The notes beneath the pieces were generated by a model. The model searched no databases, was not told the DNA's origin, and saw only the letters and a program-made list of their open reading frames with translations. Of a stretch of 64,000 nucleotides of DNA, positions 13,101-25,100 are shown piece by piece. Numbering within the stretch: position 1 is the first letter of the stretch; every line of letters starts with the position of its first letter. This DNA is from Branchiostoma belcheri (lineage: Eukaryota; Chordata; Leptocardii; Amphioxiformes; Branchiostomatidae). The position numbers were made by a program, and so were the translations under genes. Location: contig NW_017802602.1 in NCBI RefSeq assembly GCF_001625305.1, positions 3,924,816 through 3,988,815 of the forward strand, written 5' to 3'.

Positions 13101-16100
13101 AAAACAAACTCCTGTACCGAGCCAAAATCAAAGTTCATTAACCCTCAGCCTGCTAAGGTAGCCGTTTGACGCCAAGTTTATTTTGGTTATGGGGTTAAGC
13201 ACATTAGGCTTAAAGTTGAACAAAAGTCAATAACTTATAGCGTTATGCAGATCCCTACACCAAAAAGAATGGTGGGACAAAAAAGCCAGGCTTAGTGGGA
13301 AAAAATGGTAGTTTCCATTTTCCCAACTGACCCCAGGATTGTTAGATCATTTTAGCCAAAATCTTTTTAAAAATCTATAAAATAAATTAAAATCCCTACC
13401 TACCGACCCTAGTTTATTCGGGACTGAAACCGGGAACACAACATTAATTTTCCTAGGCCCCATCCTACTACACAGAGGGGTTGATATGCAAACCAGCTAA
13501 TACATTATTCATGACTTTCTACAGGTGATATTTTTTACAGACTTGTAACAGCTAAAAGAGAGAGACTCCACCCTACCTTATAACTTCAAAAGCAGGAAAC
13601 CTACTGTAAATTGTGAAACATTCACTGTGTATTTTTCCACATTAGGAGGGGAAGAGAAGTTTTCAGTATCTTTAAAAGTTAAATTTGCATTTGAAATTCT
13701 GTAATACAGTAGTCACACAAGGGAGAGATATTTACAACGGCATAAAATTGAGAAGGACAACCAAGAATTTCCAGTGGAGAGGTCACTTCACAAAAAAATC
13801 ATAAAACCTTTTTTGTGACAGCCTTCCTTGCAATATACTCATAAAAAGCTACATTAGCAATGAGATATAGCCTATTTATAGGTAACATTATGTATAGAAA
13901 TTTGCATATGTCTTCAAATATGCAGATTAAAACAGGTTATCAAATATCGAATATGCAAACTTAGACTAGTACTGTCAAATTTATATACGCAAAAAAAGAG
14001 TAATAGCAAATAATACATGCAAATTTATGCAGCAGTGTGTATGACAAATATTATCATGCTAGAAACATCAACTTGCTAAATTGCCAAATTGTCTCCTAAT
14101 TATTACATGGGAAACCCCCATAATCAAACTAATTATGGTGTCATCATCTTACCTTCATTATAATAATCTACATGAGCACTGATTTCATTCATGATTCGTT
14201 TCAATTGATTTGCTTTGACAATTCAAACAGTAAATGTTAAAAGCACCCAATAGCAATGCTATTTCAGGGTGGCAATACAAACATATTCTGGATGAGGAAA
14301 TCTGTCTGATATTGACATTTACTGCCGTTTCTTAGCACATTTTTGTCATCATTTCATACTTGAAACATCTGAAATAGCACAAAAACAAGCCTTATTTCTT
14401 GGTACCAACATTGAATAGCTAGAACCGGCCTACGCAACCCTTTTAACATCAGTGACATGTATTTTGCTTCACAGATATCAGTATTCTAGGATGGGATAGG
14501 ATTGATTCAACTTACTACATTTAAAAAAAATGACCAGAAAACTGACTTTGAAAATCCAGTTTACAACCCTGAAAACACTTTCAGTGCCTTTAGTTTAAAA
14601 ATCATGTGATAAAATAAAGATATTTATTTCAACCTTCAGAAAATAAGCCGAGGTGCGTCATTAAAATTTCAGTTGCATATGTGACAAAATCAGGGGGACA
14701 TTTGTAAGCAGTGCAGGTATAGGCACGGTTCAAGTTCCATAAGGTTAAATAATGAAAACCTTTTACTTAAAAAACACAGGTACTTTGCAGGTAAATACAA
14801 CTGAGACACACCCCTCCCAACGTTCAATACAAAACAGTTAATCTGCGATGGTATCTCCTTGGTCAACGACCCCAAGGCATAACACGACGCCCCGACAAAC
14901 ACCAAACCACTTAACAACTAATCTCATTTACAAGACTGGGACAATCAAAAATCAACACTTCGTTAGATGTTTTAACGGGGCGGCAGTTTGAACGAGATGC
15001 GTCCTGACGGGACGGCTATTTCGGAATGACCTTTTTTTTTCTTCCTCGGCTCACACACCCACTGGTTGTAGGTGAGTTCAAATTTCCGGCTGGAGCGTCA
15101 CATTTCAAACAATCGGCATAGTTTGTTTACATCCAGAACCTTCTAATGCGGCAGTGGGAGTAAATTAGCAAGGACATGTCACCTACCTGATATCACTTCC
15201 CTGTAGGCAGCATTTATCTTCTCAAACGTAGCTGAATTCTTCCCATCTTGATTCTGAGGGGGGAGAGACCAAAACAGTTACTGTTGCCGCCGTGGATACT
15301 CCTGTTGTTTTAACGTCCCAGAGATTTGCCTTGTTATGCTAATGTGCTCTCACAGTGTACAGAAACCATACAAATTGGATTAAAGGCTGGCGTTGGGGTA
15401 GTTTTCCTGGCTTCCTACGACGCAACACACAGAAAAAAACAGCTCGGGGGGCCCAGCTAGACGGAGCTATTTCCAAACTTGGCAACATGCCACCAACGCA
15501 AGTCTATGGACCCGGGGGCCCCTGCCAGGCATTCTGACTTTTACAAATGAAAGAAAATATCCAACAGTTTGCAAAGCACAGGAGTGAAACCACCTCAAAA
15601 ATGCACAAAATATCCTGAGGATATGGACTTGTAAGCACAGACCAACCTTTCTGCCCGATTGGAGGCAGGAACGTGTGTAAACCGTCACCATTCAACATGG
15701 CCGGAGCAGTAGGCCAAAATGGCTGAAAATGGCTGCAGTACATATAGGTCACCTGAGAGGCTGGCAGCAGGCTGAACTTTGACCTTTCACCCCTATAATC
15801 CTATCCTGGCCACCCACTCACTGTTCCTATATATAATACCATCAGCAAGACTGTTTCCTAGTCATATTTATCCACAAAATAAGTTGATTTCCTAACAATC
15901 TACAACCATACAAATCCTTGTCTATATTTTTTAGCCATCCTGTTTACAAAATAAAAGAAAACAGCTAACAGATGAAAGAAAGCTTCTACAATTTCGAGGC
16001 AAAATTTTATCACTTTTTCCAGAGGACAAAATATTTGTATGTAAAATAAAAAAAATTAGGACAATTAAAAAAAGGAATATACAAATGTTCTAATTTTAAT

Positions 16101-19100
16101 TAACAATAAACCACTTGTGTCTAATGTCTAAATAGAAAGGCAAATATGCAAGCAGACACCTAATATGACCCCCAAGCAAAAATGGAATATTCCAAACTTT
16201 TGGTTCAAAATTGTCAAGACCTGTGTATCTGTCTAAAGCTTCATGCTTTCAGAAGATTTGCATAAAAGCCTAAGCATATACCTTTCTTCCATTGGATCAT
16301 TCCATTTTTTGTGGGGTGGGCAAAATCATTTTTGGAAGGACTTTCACAAAGTCTCTACCCATTGTTAACTTTAAAGCTTTTTTTAGTGGAAAAAGAAAAC
16401 ATTTTGGTGAAACTAGATAATAATTTCTCATGCAAAATTTATGACTGAATAAAAAAATGATTTTTTCAAAATTTCTATACAACATTGAACAGGCCTTTCT
16501 TGCTATAAACTATGCAAATATTGTTCCCTATACAAGTATCAAGGAATCATTATACCTTTTTTGTTCAGGATCTTACAAATTTCTGTCTACCAATTTACAT
16601 TATTAATATCACGTCACAGTATCCAAAAATATAGCTATATTTTGAGTAATAATAATAATACCTAAAAATTTAATATCTTTGGGACTTAGAATAAGAGCAT
16701 GGCACTTTCTAGAAAGATCCAAAAAAGGAAGGACATGAAAAAATTGAAGGACATGAGAAAATATGTAATTTCCCTTCCCCTACAGAAGATCAGGGAATAT
16801 AACAAATTCTTCCCACACCCCCCAAAAAATGAAATAAAAACAAAATCCTTTCATAACATTTCCACTTATCATGTTAACACTTAACTACAAAACAAACAAG
16901 ACCTTTCTCGTTAAGGCAATTAAACAGATCAGGTCACTCATATGTAAATAAAAATCTGGCCAAGGCAACATTACAATATGGCTTCAATGTGTTAGGTTTT
17001 GCCTATAAGTTATAACAAGTAAGTGGCCTGTATGCTTGTCACGTTTCACTTCCCATAGAATTTGTCTACGGTACAGGAGTATTACTGTGACAGGTATGAC
17101 AATTGCATACGAAGTCTATCTATGTGCGGGCTTGGAATACTTCTTTTCTGCATTGTAACTGCACTGTAACATTGAAAATTACCAGAACCAGACAAATTTT
17201 ACCTGCAACACTAATAATTTTGGAAGTGTGGATCATACTAAAAAATGTTCAGAGGCCTTTGCCATTATTTCTTTTATATTTCATATAGACAGGAACAGTA
17301 TATGCAGCAAATAAAAATCAACATACACCTACAGAAACCCAGTACATGCACCAGTGCAGGTTAGGTGCAGGCAGACATCAAAAATACCTGCACAGCTCCT
17401 ATTTTACCTGCATTAACTTGCATATGCAGGTGGGATTTCTAGCCCTGGAAACGATTATATCTTTTACACTTGTACATGTACATGGACAACAGAAATACTT
17501 GCACAGCTTCAATTTTACCTGCACTAACCTACATAGGCAGGTGGTATTTCTACTAGTACTGAAAGTGATATGGAAAAACATGTGAATGTTTTCTGCTGTG
17601 AAATTCAAACACAGGTCTTTGACCCTATGGTGGACCCTGAACAATAATCCGACTGGTTGACCTTTAGACTGAACCTTTTTTCTAGCTTGTGTACCTTCTA
17701 GGGTGACTCTTTCCCCTCATTGAATTTCACAGACCTCTTTGCTAACATGGCACAATTTCTAAGTACTGTACCTCTTCAAATGTTTGCTGTGGATGGGTTT
17801 ATTGTTGTTGTCTCCACCGCAAAATCACGACACAGAGAATGTGTTTACAATGTTTTCACCCCTGTACTAACCACTACAGAACTGTTGAAACTATGAACTT
17901 CAAGGAAAGATTTATTTTCCTTGAAAATAAATGAGTTAACAATATTTATCAGTGAACATAATTGAAGACGGAAGACACCAGAAACCACCAGTGAGTACAA
18001 GCTGCGTAAGACTGGACTGTAAGGTTTGAACCACTCACACCAGGAAAGACCCCTACTCTTTTTGTTAAGTCCGGTGGGATCTTAAACATGCTCGGAGGTG
18101 TGGCTCTCCTCTAACACTGGACCTCTGGCTTTATGTCCCATCTGAGAGGACGTCTGTATCTGTAACTGAAGATATTTTCACCAGGGTCGAATGTGGAACT
18201 ACATGTACAAGTAGGTGTAAAGTGCTAAGTGCCTTTCCCAAGGACACAATGCTGGGGCCTGCCAGGGAGTCAAGAACCGTAGCCACAAGATCAACTTTGC
18301 CAATTTGCAATGAACCCAAGGAAACATTAGTGCAACAAAAACTTGTTTGGCAGCATTTGAACAAGTGACTTCCTTTTTGCCCTCATCATGCCCGTAGCCG
18401 GGGAGGGGGGGTTCGAAGGGGCTCAAAGGTCCACTTTTTGGTCCACTTTTTATGTAAAGGTCCACTTTTTGGTCCACTTTTTATGTAAAGGTCCACTTTT
18501 TATGTAAAGGTCCAAGATTTTTCTTTAAAAGATGAACTGGAATCGTAGAAAAACTGCTCCCTTTGTCATTGAATAAAAATTTATCTCTGATTTGCCCCCG
18601 GACCCCCTAGGAACCTCGCGCCTTCAGCGCTCGAGGTCTAGCTCAAGCAGTGGGAAGAACCCCCCTATTCAAAATCCTGGCTATAGGCATGCTCATCCCA
18701 ATAGACAGACCTTATAGCTCTTCCTACTGCCATTAAAACACAGAAATAAAAAAAAACCACAAAATTCAGCCATCGTCTTCTTATTGGTCGAACAGCTAAT
18801 TGCCATGCTACCATTGGTCGAAAGCTAATTGTGATGGTGGAAAAATGTCTGGCAGTCATTTTTGTTAATTAGCACTTCCAAGCGAACTCGCCAACTCCGC
18901 CCCAACTTCTGTGGCCTGGCGCCGGGAACCACGTGGACCCAGGCTAGCCAACTTCCCGCTCACATTCGCCCAGCTCGGGGCCTTGTGAGCGGACGTCTCT
19001 GGGTCGGTCTATAAAGTAAATAAACTGCAGTCCGAAGTTGAGACAGGTCACGTAGAAAGGTGAACAAGTCGCACACGCAACCAGCAATTTCTTACGCCAA

Positions 19101-22100
19101 TTACAGACTGAAACCGACACACACACACACACAGGGGTGTGGCTTCATTTCAAACTAGAAAAGCCAGGACAGACATCTAGTGGTCTGGTCTGGAAAAAAG
19201 TTCATTATAATATAATTTATTACATCACCAAGTTTTTAAAGGTTATCACATAAACATGGGAGGGAAAATTGAACAAAATCAACCACCTTAATCTATAGTA
19301 TTACAAAATGAAATCATTTTCATTTGTCCTTGTCTTCAATACTAGACAGAGACAAGATATATTTACCGGTACTGTACATGTACATTGTATGTGTGGAATT
19401 CGCATACCAATCCATTGTCAGCATATCTTGTCATCTACGTGTAAAACTGTGCAAAGCAGTTTCACTGAAGTTAAAGCCATCAACATTTCCCTTAGAATCA
19501 ATTATAAAACATTGCTTTATAGTTACATGTATGAACATGTAGCTCAAAGTTATTTGCATTTTTGGGATGAGGTACTGGTTCATTTGCATTTTTGGGATGA
19601 AGTCATTTGTATTCTTAAGATGATGCTACTCACATCATGAGAGGATTTTAAGCAAAGCGAAGCACAGACTTCAAGATACATTGCTCCTTTTCCCAAGGTC
19701 CTTATTGCTTAAGAACATTTCCGAAGAGAGAGTCTTTGTCTTATTCATGACCTGCCACCATAGACTTAGTGTAGTAGGGTTTTCAGCACAGAAAATACTG
19801 CATGCGTAAGTGTGCATCCAAAATTGGAGTTGTACACATAATTTTTGACTGTATGTACAACAATGCACCTGGATATTTGTTTAGGGTAAAAAAACTATAT
19901 GTTTATAAGGTACTATTACATGTTGGTTTGCAACATATTCTTGATATTTAAGTGCCAGAAAAAAATAATAAAAACCTTTGTCAAATCAAATTCGTGTGGC
20001 CTTAAAATTAGTATAATCAGGTTCTCTAACTTAAGTCCTTTACTGATAATCATGTTCTCTAAGTCTCATTGCACAAGCTAATATCAGTAATAAGAATAAT
20101 CTTATTCCAGCCAGAATTACATTAGGGATCAAGCCTTACCTCATGTAAGAACCTTTAAACCTCCTTACGTCATGTAAACACTTGCGCCGTACTTGCGCAT
20201 TTAGAAAGGCATTCTCTCAATGTCATCTTCAAGGGCACGCTACATCAAGGATCCTTTTGTTTTCGTTCAGGTTGAAACATCACTCATGGAAGTGGAAATA
20301 AGGTTCCTATTTTAAGTTAGCACTAAGGTGGTGTTGTGGTTAGGGTTGTTGACATGAGAAGGTTCTGGGTTCAAATCCCTGGAAGGCCCCAATGTTTTGC
20401 CACACCTACAAGTACATACATGTATTTCCTCAATTGCATCGAGTGAGAATATGTGCCTGGCTATACCGGGGTATATATATTATCACAAGCAAATCTTTGC
20501 CACAGAAAAAAACATATCACCAATATGTGGATAATAATTTAATATCATCTCACAGTTTCATGGCAACATTTCATAAACCAATTGCCTTAGGGTTATTTTG
20601 AATATTTCCAGTTTTGCAACCCTAAAATTGCCTCGGACGGCGCTTATCAAAGATCCAAAACCTTATTTTGGGCGTAAACGTACATCTATAAACAACTTTT
20701 CACTCAAGGCGCACCAATAAATGTGTTTCCAATATCGACTGGCTGTTTAGATGGCAAGATGCCATTTCCAGGGTCTTCCAATCTAGCTAGCTACTGAATA
20801 ATGCATTATATGCCCATTGCGTGCAGTTCCAACATTACGGATAGGTGGAGCTGTTGCAACAGGATGATGCAATTATCTCAACAGCCAATCAGAAGGAAGG
20901 AAACCCTAAAAACACAATCTTCATCAAAATTTGAATGTCAATGCAATTGAAATCAGGCGTTAACTACATTAATTATCATTACCAAGCCTTGTTCTCAGTA
21001 CTATGTTCGTTACGCTTATTAACAAGAAGTAAATGGTAACCACTTTGACGAAATAGGATTGGCATGTACCTTAAATCCATTTGTCATACATTGGCAGGAA
21101 TATACAGAGCATTTCATCAAGGATTTTGTATGACCCACTTCTGGTTATTGTAGGAGGCTGAATTTGCCAATAAATAATAATAATGTCTCTGAACCATCAC
21201 AATTTCTCGTAACAAAATACCAATATAAAATGTAATTTTTGCATCTTGCTCTTTTCTTGTTGGTTTCACTGAAAGTCTGTGTTAGCTCTGATGACGATTG
21301 ATCAACAAAATTGTGCATACAGAATCAAACAGCTTGGTTTTGTCTCCTTTCTATTTTCCCTAAATGGATCCCATACTGGTCCCGTAGCAAAGTCTTGTTC
21401 TTCGGATTGTTGACTCAGAATCCGAAGGTTCTGGGTTCGAATCCCTGGCAGACCCCAGTGTTGTGTCTTTGGGAAAGGCATTGAAGAATTTGAACACCTC
21501 TTTCCTCACACGACTCAGGTGAACAAGAGTACATGTACCTAGCTTCCGCTACTGACATCCTCTCAAATGTAGAACATGAAGCCGGAAGCCTTGTGTTTGA
21601 GGAGGGCCACACCTCCTTGAGCATGTTAAAGATCCCACTGCACTTATTGAAAAGAGCAGGGGTCATTCTGAGTGTGGGTGGATCAAACCTTACACTCTGG
21701 TCAGGTCTACCGGGTGTGTTATGTAGCTTATGTCAAAAGGTGGTTTAAGGGTTATGCAAAACAAAGCATATTTTGTATAACTGGTAAACCTCCAGTTTCT
21801 TGTTTTTTCTTCTACATGTATTTTCTTCAAATCAACAAAGAACGAAGCAGACTAAAGGCAATGAAGAAGACTAAAACAAGCAGATTTACTAGTAAAATAT
21901 CTCTAAGATCTAACTTATTCAAAGATTCAGAATTAGATTCGGAATTCCTAACCATCGACAGAGAGCCAGCCCTTTTCTTTTATACACAAGAACATTTCCC
22001 CCTTGGGGATTAAACCAATTGAGTGACCTTGGTAAACTCAGGGTGGCCTTGAAACTTAATTACCTCCTAAGCTTGGCGGAGGATAACTGCTGCAGGCCTG

Positions 22101-25100
22101 TTCACTCTATTGAAAAGGAGACATAATTCTTCTACATAAAACCTTTTCCCTTGTGGGGCATTTAAAAGTCTTTCTGCGGTGGAAGATGTAATCCAACAAA
22201 ATACATCCCGAGAGAGAAGTCATCATGTATTTTACAATAAGATCAGCTATTTCTTATGGTACGCATATACCCTGTAGCTGAAATTCAGCTATGTCAACTG
22301 GGCCACAAATTACACAATAACATTTGATATGGGTGTTCAGGCCCATATGATAACTACCTCTATCACACAGGGTTCAAAGTTCCATGGAATTATTTGGATG
22401 CGTTTTGCGTTAGACAAGTGTGCTGCTTTCGAAAATTCAAACACCGGATTCAGACGTAGGAATTAAAGTTGTGACAATTTTTGTTTAGGGACACCAAATT
22501 TTGGCACATCTCACATTGAAATGTATGTTTTCTTGTGTGGGTATGACATGAATAAAACAAATACTGTATCTATGTTTTTGTGGGGACATTATTTCACAGC
22601 GGAAGGGGAAAGAAGATGTTTGCAGTGTTCAAAGTTTGCAATTGAAACAACAACTCAAGAACTCTGCACATGTACTACATCAGAAATACACATTCATGGT
22701 CATCTTCAGGCTTGACTGTCCTATCAATCATCTGTTCAAATCACCTCCCACCCACCGTGCAAACCCATGACACACCCAAAACAATGCTTCCGTCCCTGAA
22801 AGCAAAATAAAAGGCTTGACCATGACCTTCCAAGGCTACAGGCCAGCACTAAATCGGCCTAAATTTATTCAAGTGCTGCAGCTGTGCCTGAAAGTATAGA
22901 CAGTGTATTCCACATGGGTGTTCCTAAATAGACTATCAACCAAGACAGCATTCTGGAATCCAGGAGTTGGTATGTGTCTCCTCTCAGCCAAACACATATA
23001 GCAGAAACGTTGACAGTTACCTTACGAAATTGGTCCCAGCGACCTTGGTCTTTTCTACCCCAACATTTAACTATTCACACTACATGTGCTACCAATCAAC
23101 TTGAGTCCATGGAACACAACTTGTCTGTACTAGTCTATAGTAAAGGGGTGATGTTTCAAATGTATGCACTCCTAGTGGTCTTAAACTGTCAATATCTCAG
23201 GAATTAAAACTTTGCACCCTGAAAACTTGTCAAATCCCCTTCAAATGCAGTTCCAACAAATTCTATATACAATAGTCATTCCTCAAATAAACCCCCCGAA
23301 CCAGAGGACTTGGATTGATCCTTTTGGCAACTGGAAGATTGTTCCATTACCTCATGGGGGTGCCAAGAGGATGGAAAAACTTCCATTTTTTCTGTAAACT
23401 AATGCAGGAAGTATATCAACTCTGACCTGCTATAGGCATCCCCCCAGAAAACTGCCAAGATTTTTTAAAATCCCCCCAAAACAGCTTTCAATGTTTTAAT
23501 CCCTAGTTTGTAGGCAAAGGTGCAACTGTTGTGCAACCCCGTAACAACAAGGCACATATGTTTTGAGTTTGTCCCAGTACTAGTAGTGGCGTACTTCGGA
23601 AGTGGCCGATTAGAAATGGCCAGTTTCCATCTTCCCAGAGACTCTGAACATAATCTGACACAGTCCAGAAAAGTACAATTCCTGTTAATACATGTATGAT
23701 GTAGTTGGAAGAAGACAGCAACATCGCATGATATTCAATACTCAGATCAGCAACATTCTTGAACATCTTCATATATTTGGCAAGCAGAAAACTGAAATAT
23801 TTCAACCACTGTAAAAATGACAATATAACATTACATAATATAATAAATCATACATATATATAGCTTTTACCTGGTAAAGTAGTGAGCAAGTTGTATGACA
23901 AGTTCTCACTAGTAATAATGCAAAAATAAACCACATTTGGCAAGGTATTAAAAAACAGTTACATGTATGCTAATGGCACAGTCACAATAGTTGTTTGCTG
24001 TCATACTACTACTGGACTACTATAGTAAAAGAAAGCATGCTGTGACAGAAACAATTGCAGACATGGATTTAAGACAACCTTTCCTGTAAATTGTAACAAG
24101 ACGGCTGACTTTTGCAGGACTAAGGCACAAACATTCAAGAAACGGAAACAGAGAAACATAGTAGAAATATCGTCCCCAGTTTTACGTTACTCTTTCTGTG
24201 TGACAGCGCCGGATATGACTCTGCCAGGCGGCAGTTGGCTCACTTCACAAAGTTTCACATACATCTGACAGTTGGACAACCAACATCCAACAGCCAATGA
24301 CATTCAACTGAATGTCATTTTAAACATTTAAACTCCAACTGCCATGCAATTTACTCAACATTGCCATGGAAGATTAGAAATGACAAAAGATGTCGTACGT
24401 CAAATCTACCAACACTGTACACCGATTAAAAATGTCTATACACCGTAAATTGATTATTTTCACAGAGACTTAATTGGGTAGTAGTCAGTGGTAAAACAAT
24501 TAGAACAATTCTATAGTACAGTAACACTTTACATTTGAAATGCGACAATTTTGTAGAGTTTACCGCGAATACTGCGATGATAAAACCATCTCAGTCTAAC
24601 ATTTCTGAGAATTATAAAAAGACCTACCTCAGTTCTATCAGGGTGATACTGAATAGCGACGGTCAGGTAGGCCTTCTGAATCTCACCTGTAAAACAAAAG
24701 AACATTGGAAGTTGTCAGATACTAGCCCACCACAAGAAATTATAGTTTATACAGGGCTCAAAATCCTTTTTCCTGCACTCACACTGGGCCAGGTAACACT
24801 GAAAATTACCTGTACCTGACAAATGTTACCTGCACCACTTAGAATTTAGGAAGTATGGATCATACTGTTCATAAACCATTACTGTTATTCTTTTATATTT
24901 CATAGGTGGTAACAGTGAGTCAATGCTGCAAATAGAAATCTACACACACCTATACACCCAGTATATGGACCAGTACAGGTTAGGTACAGGTAGACATCAG
25001 AAATACCTGCACAGCTCCAATTTTACCTGCACTAACGAACCTGCATATGCAGGTGGTATTTCCTTGGCCTAAATAATTACAAGTTTAAACACGACAGCCA

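Larger units (their letters stand above)
15254..24627. other. 9.4-kb intron with SINEs and MITEs
   Basis: Intron inside the J domain. It holds a SINE in each orientation (about 18000-18300 minus, 21385-21745 plus), a shorter tRNA-like head at ~20330, a CAGGGCT-ended MITE at 17127-17447 and a short tandem repeat at 18425-18515. No supportable exon. Confidence 0.65.
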
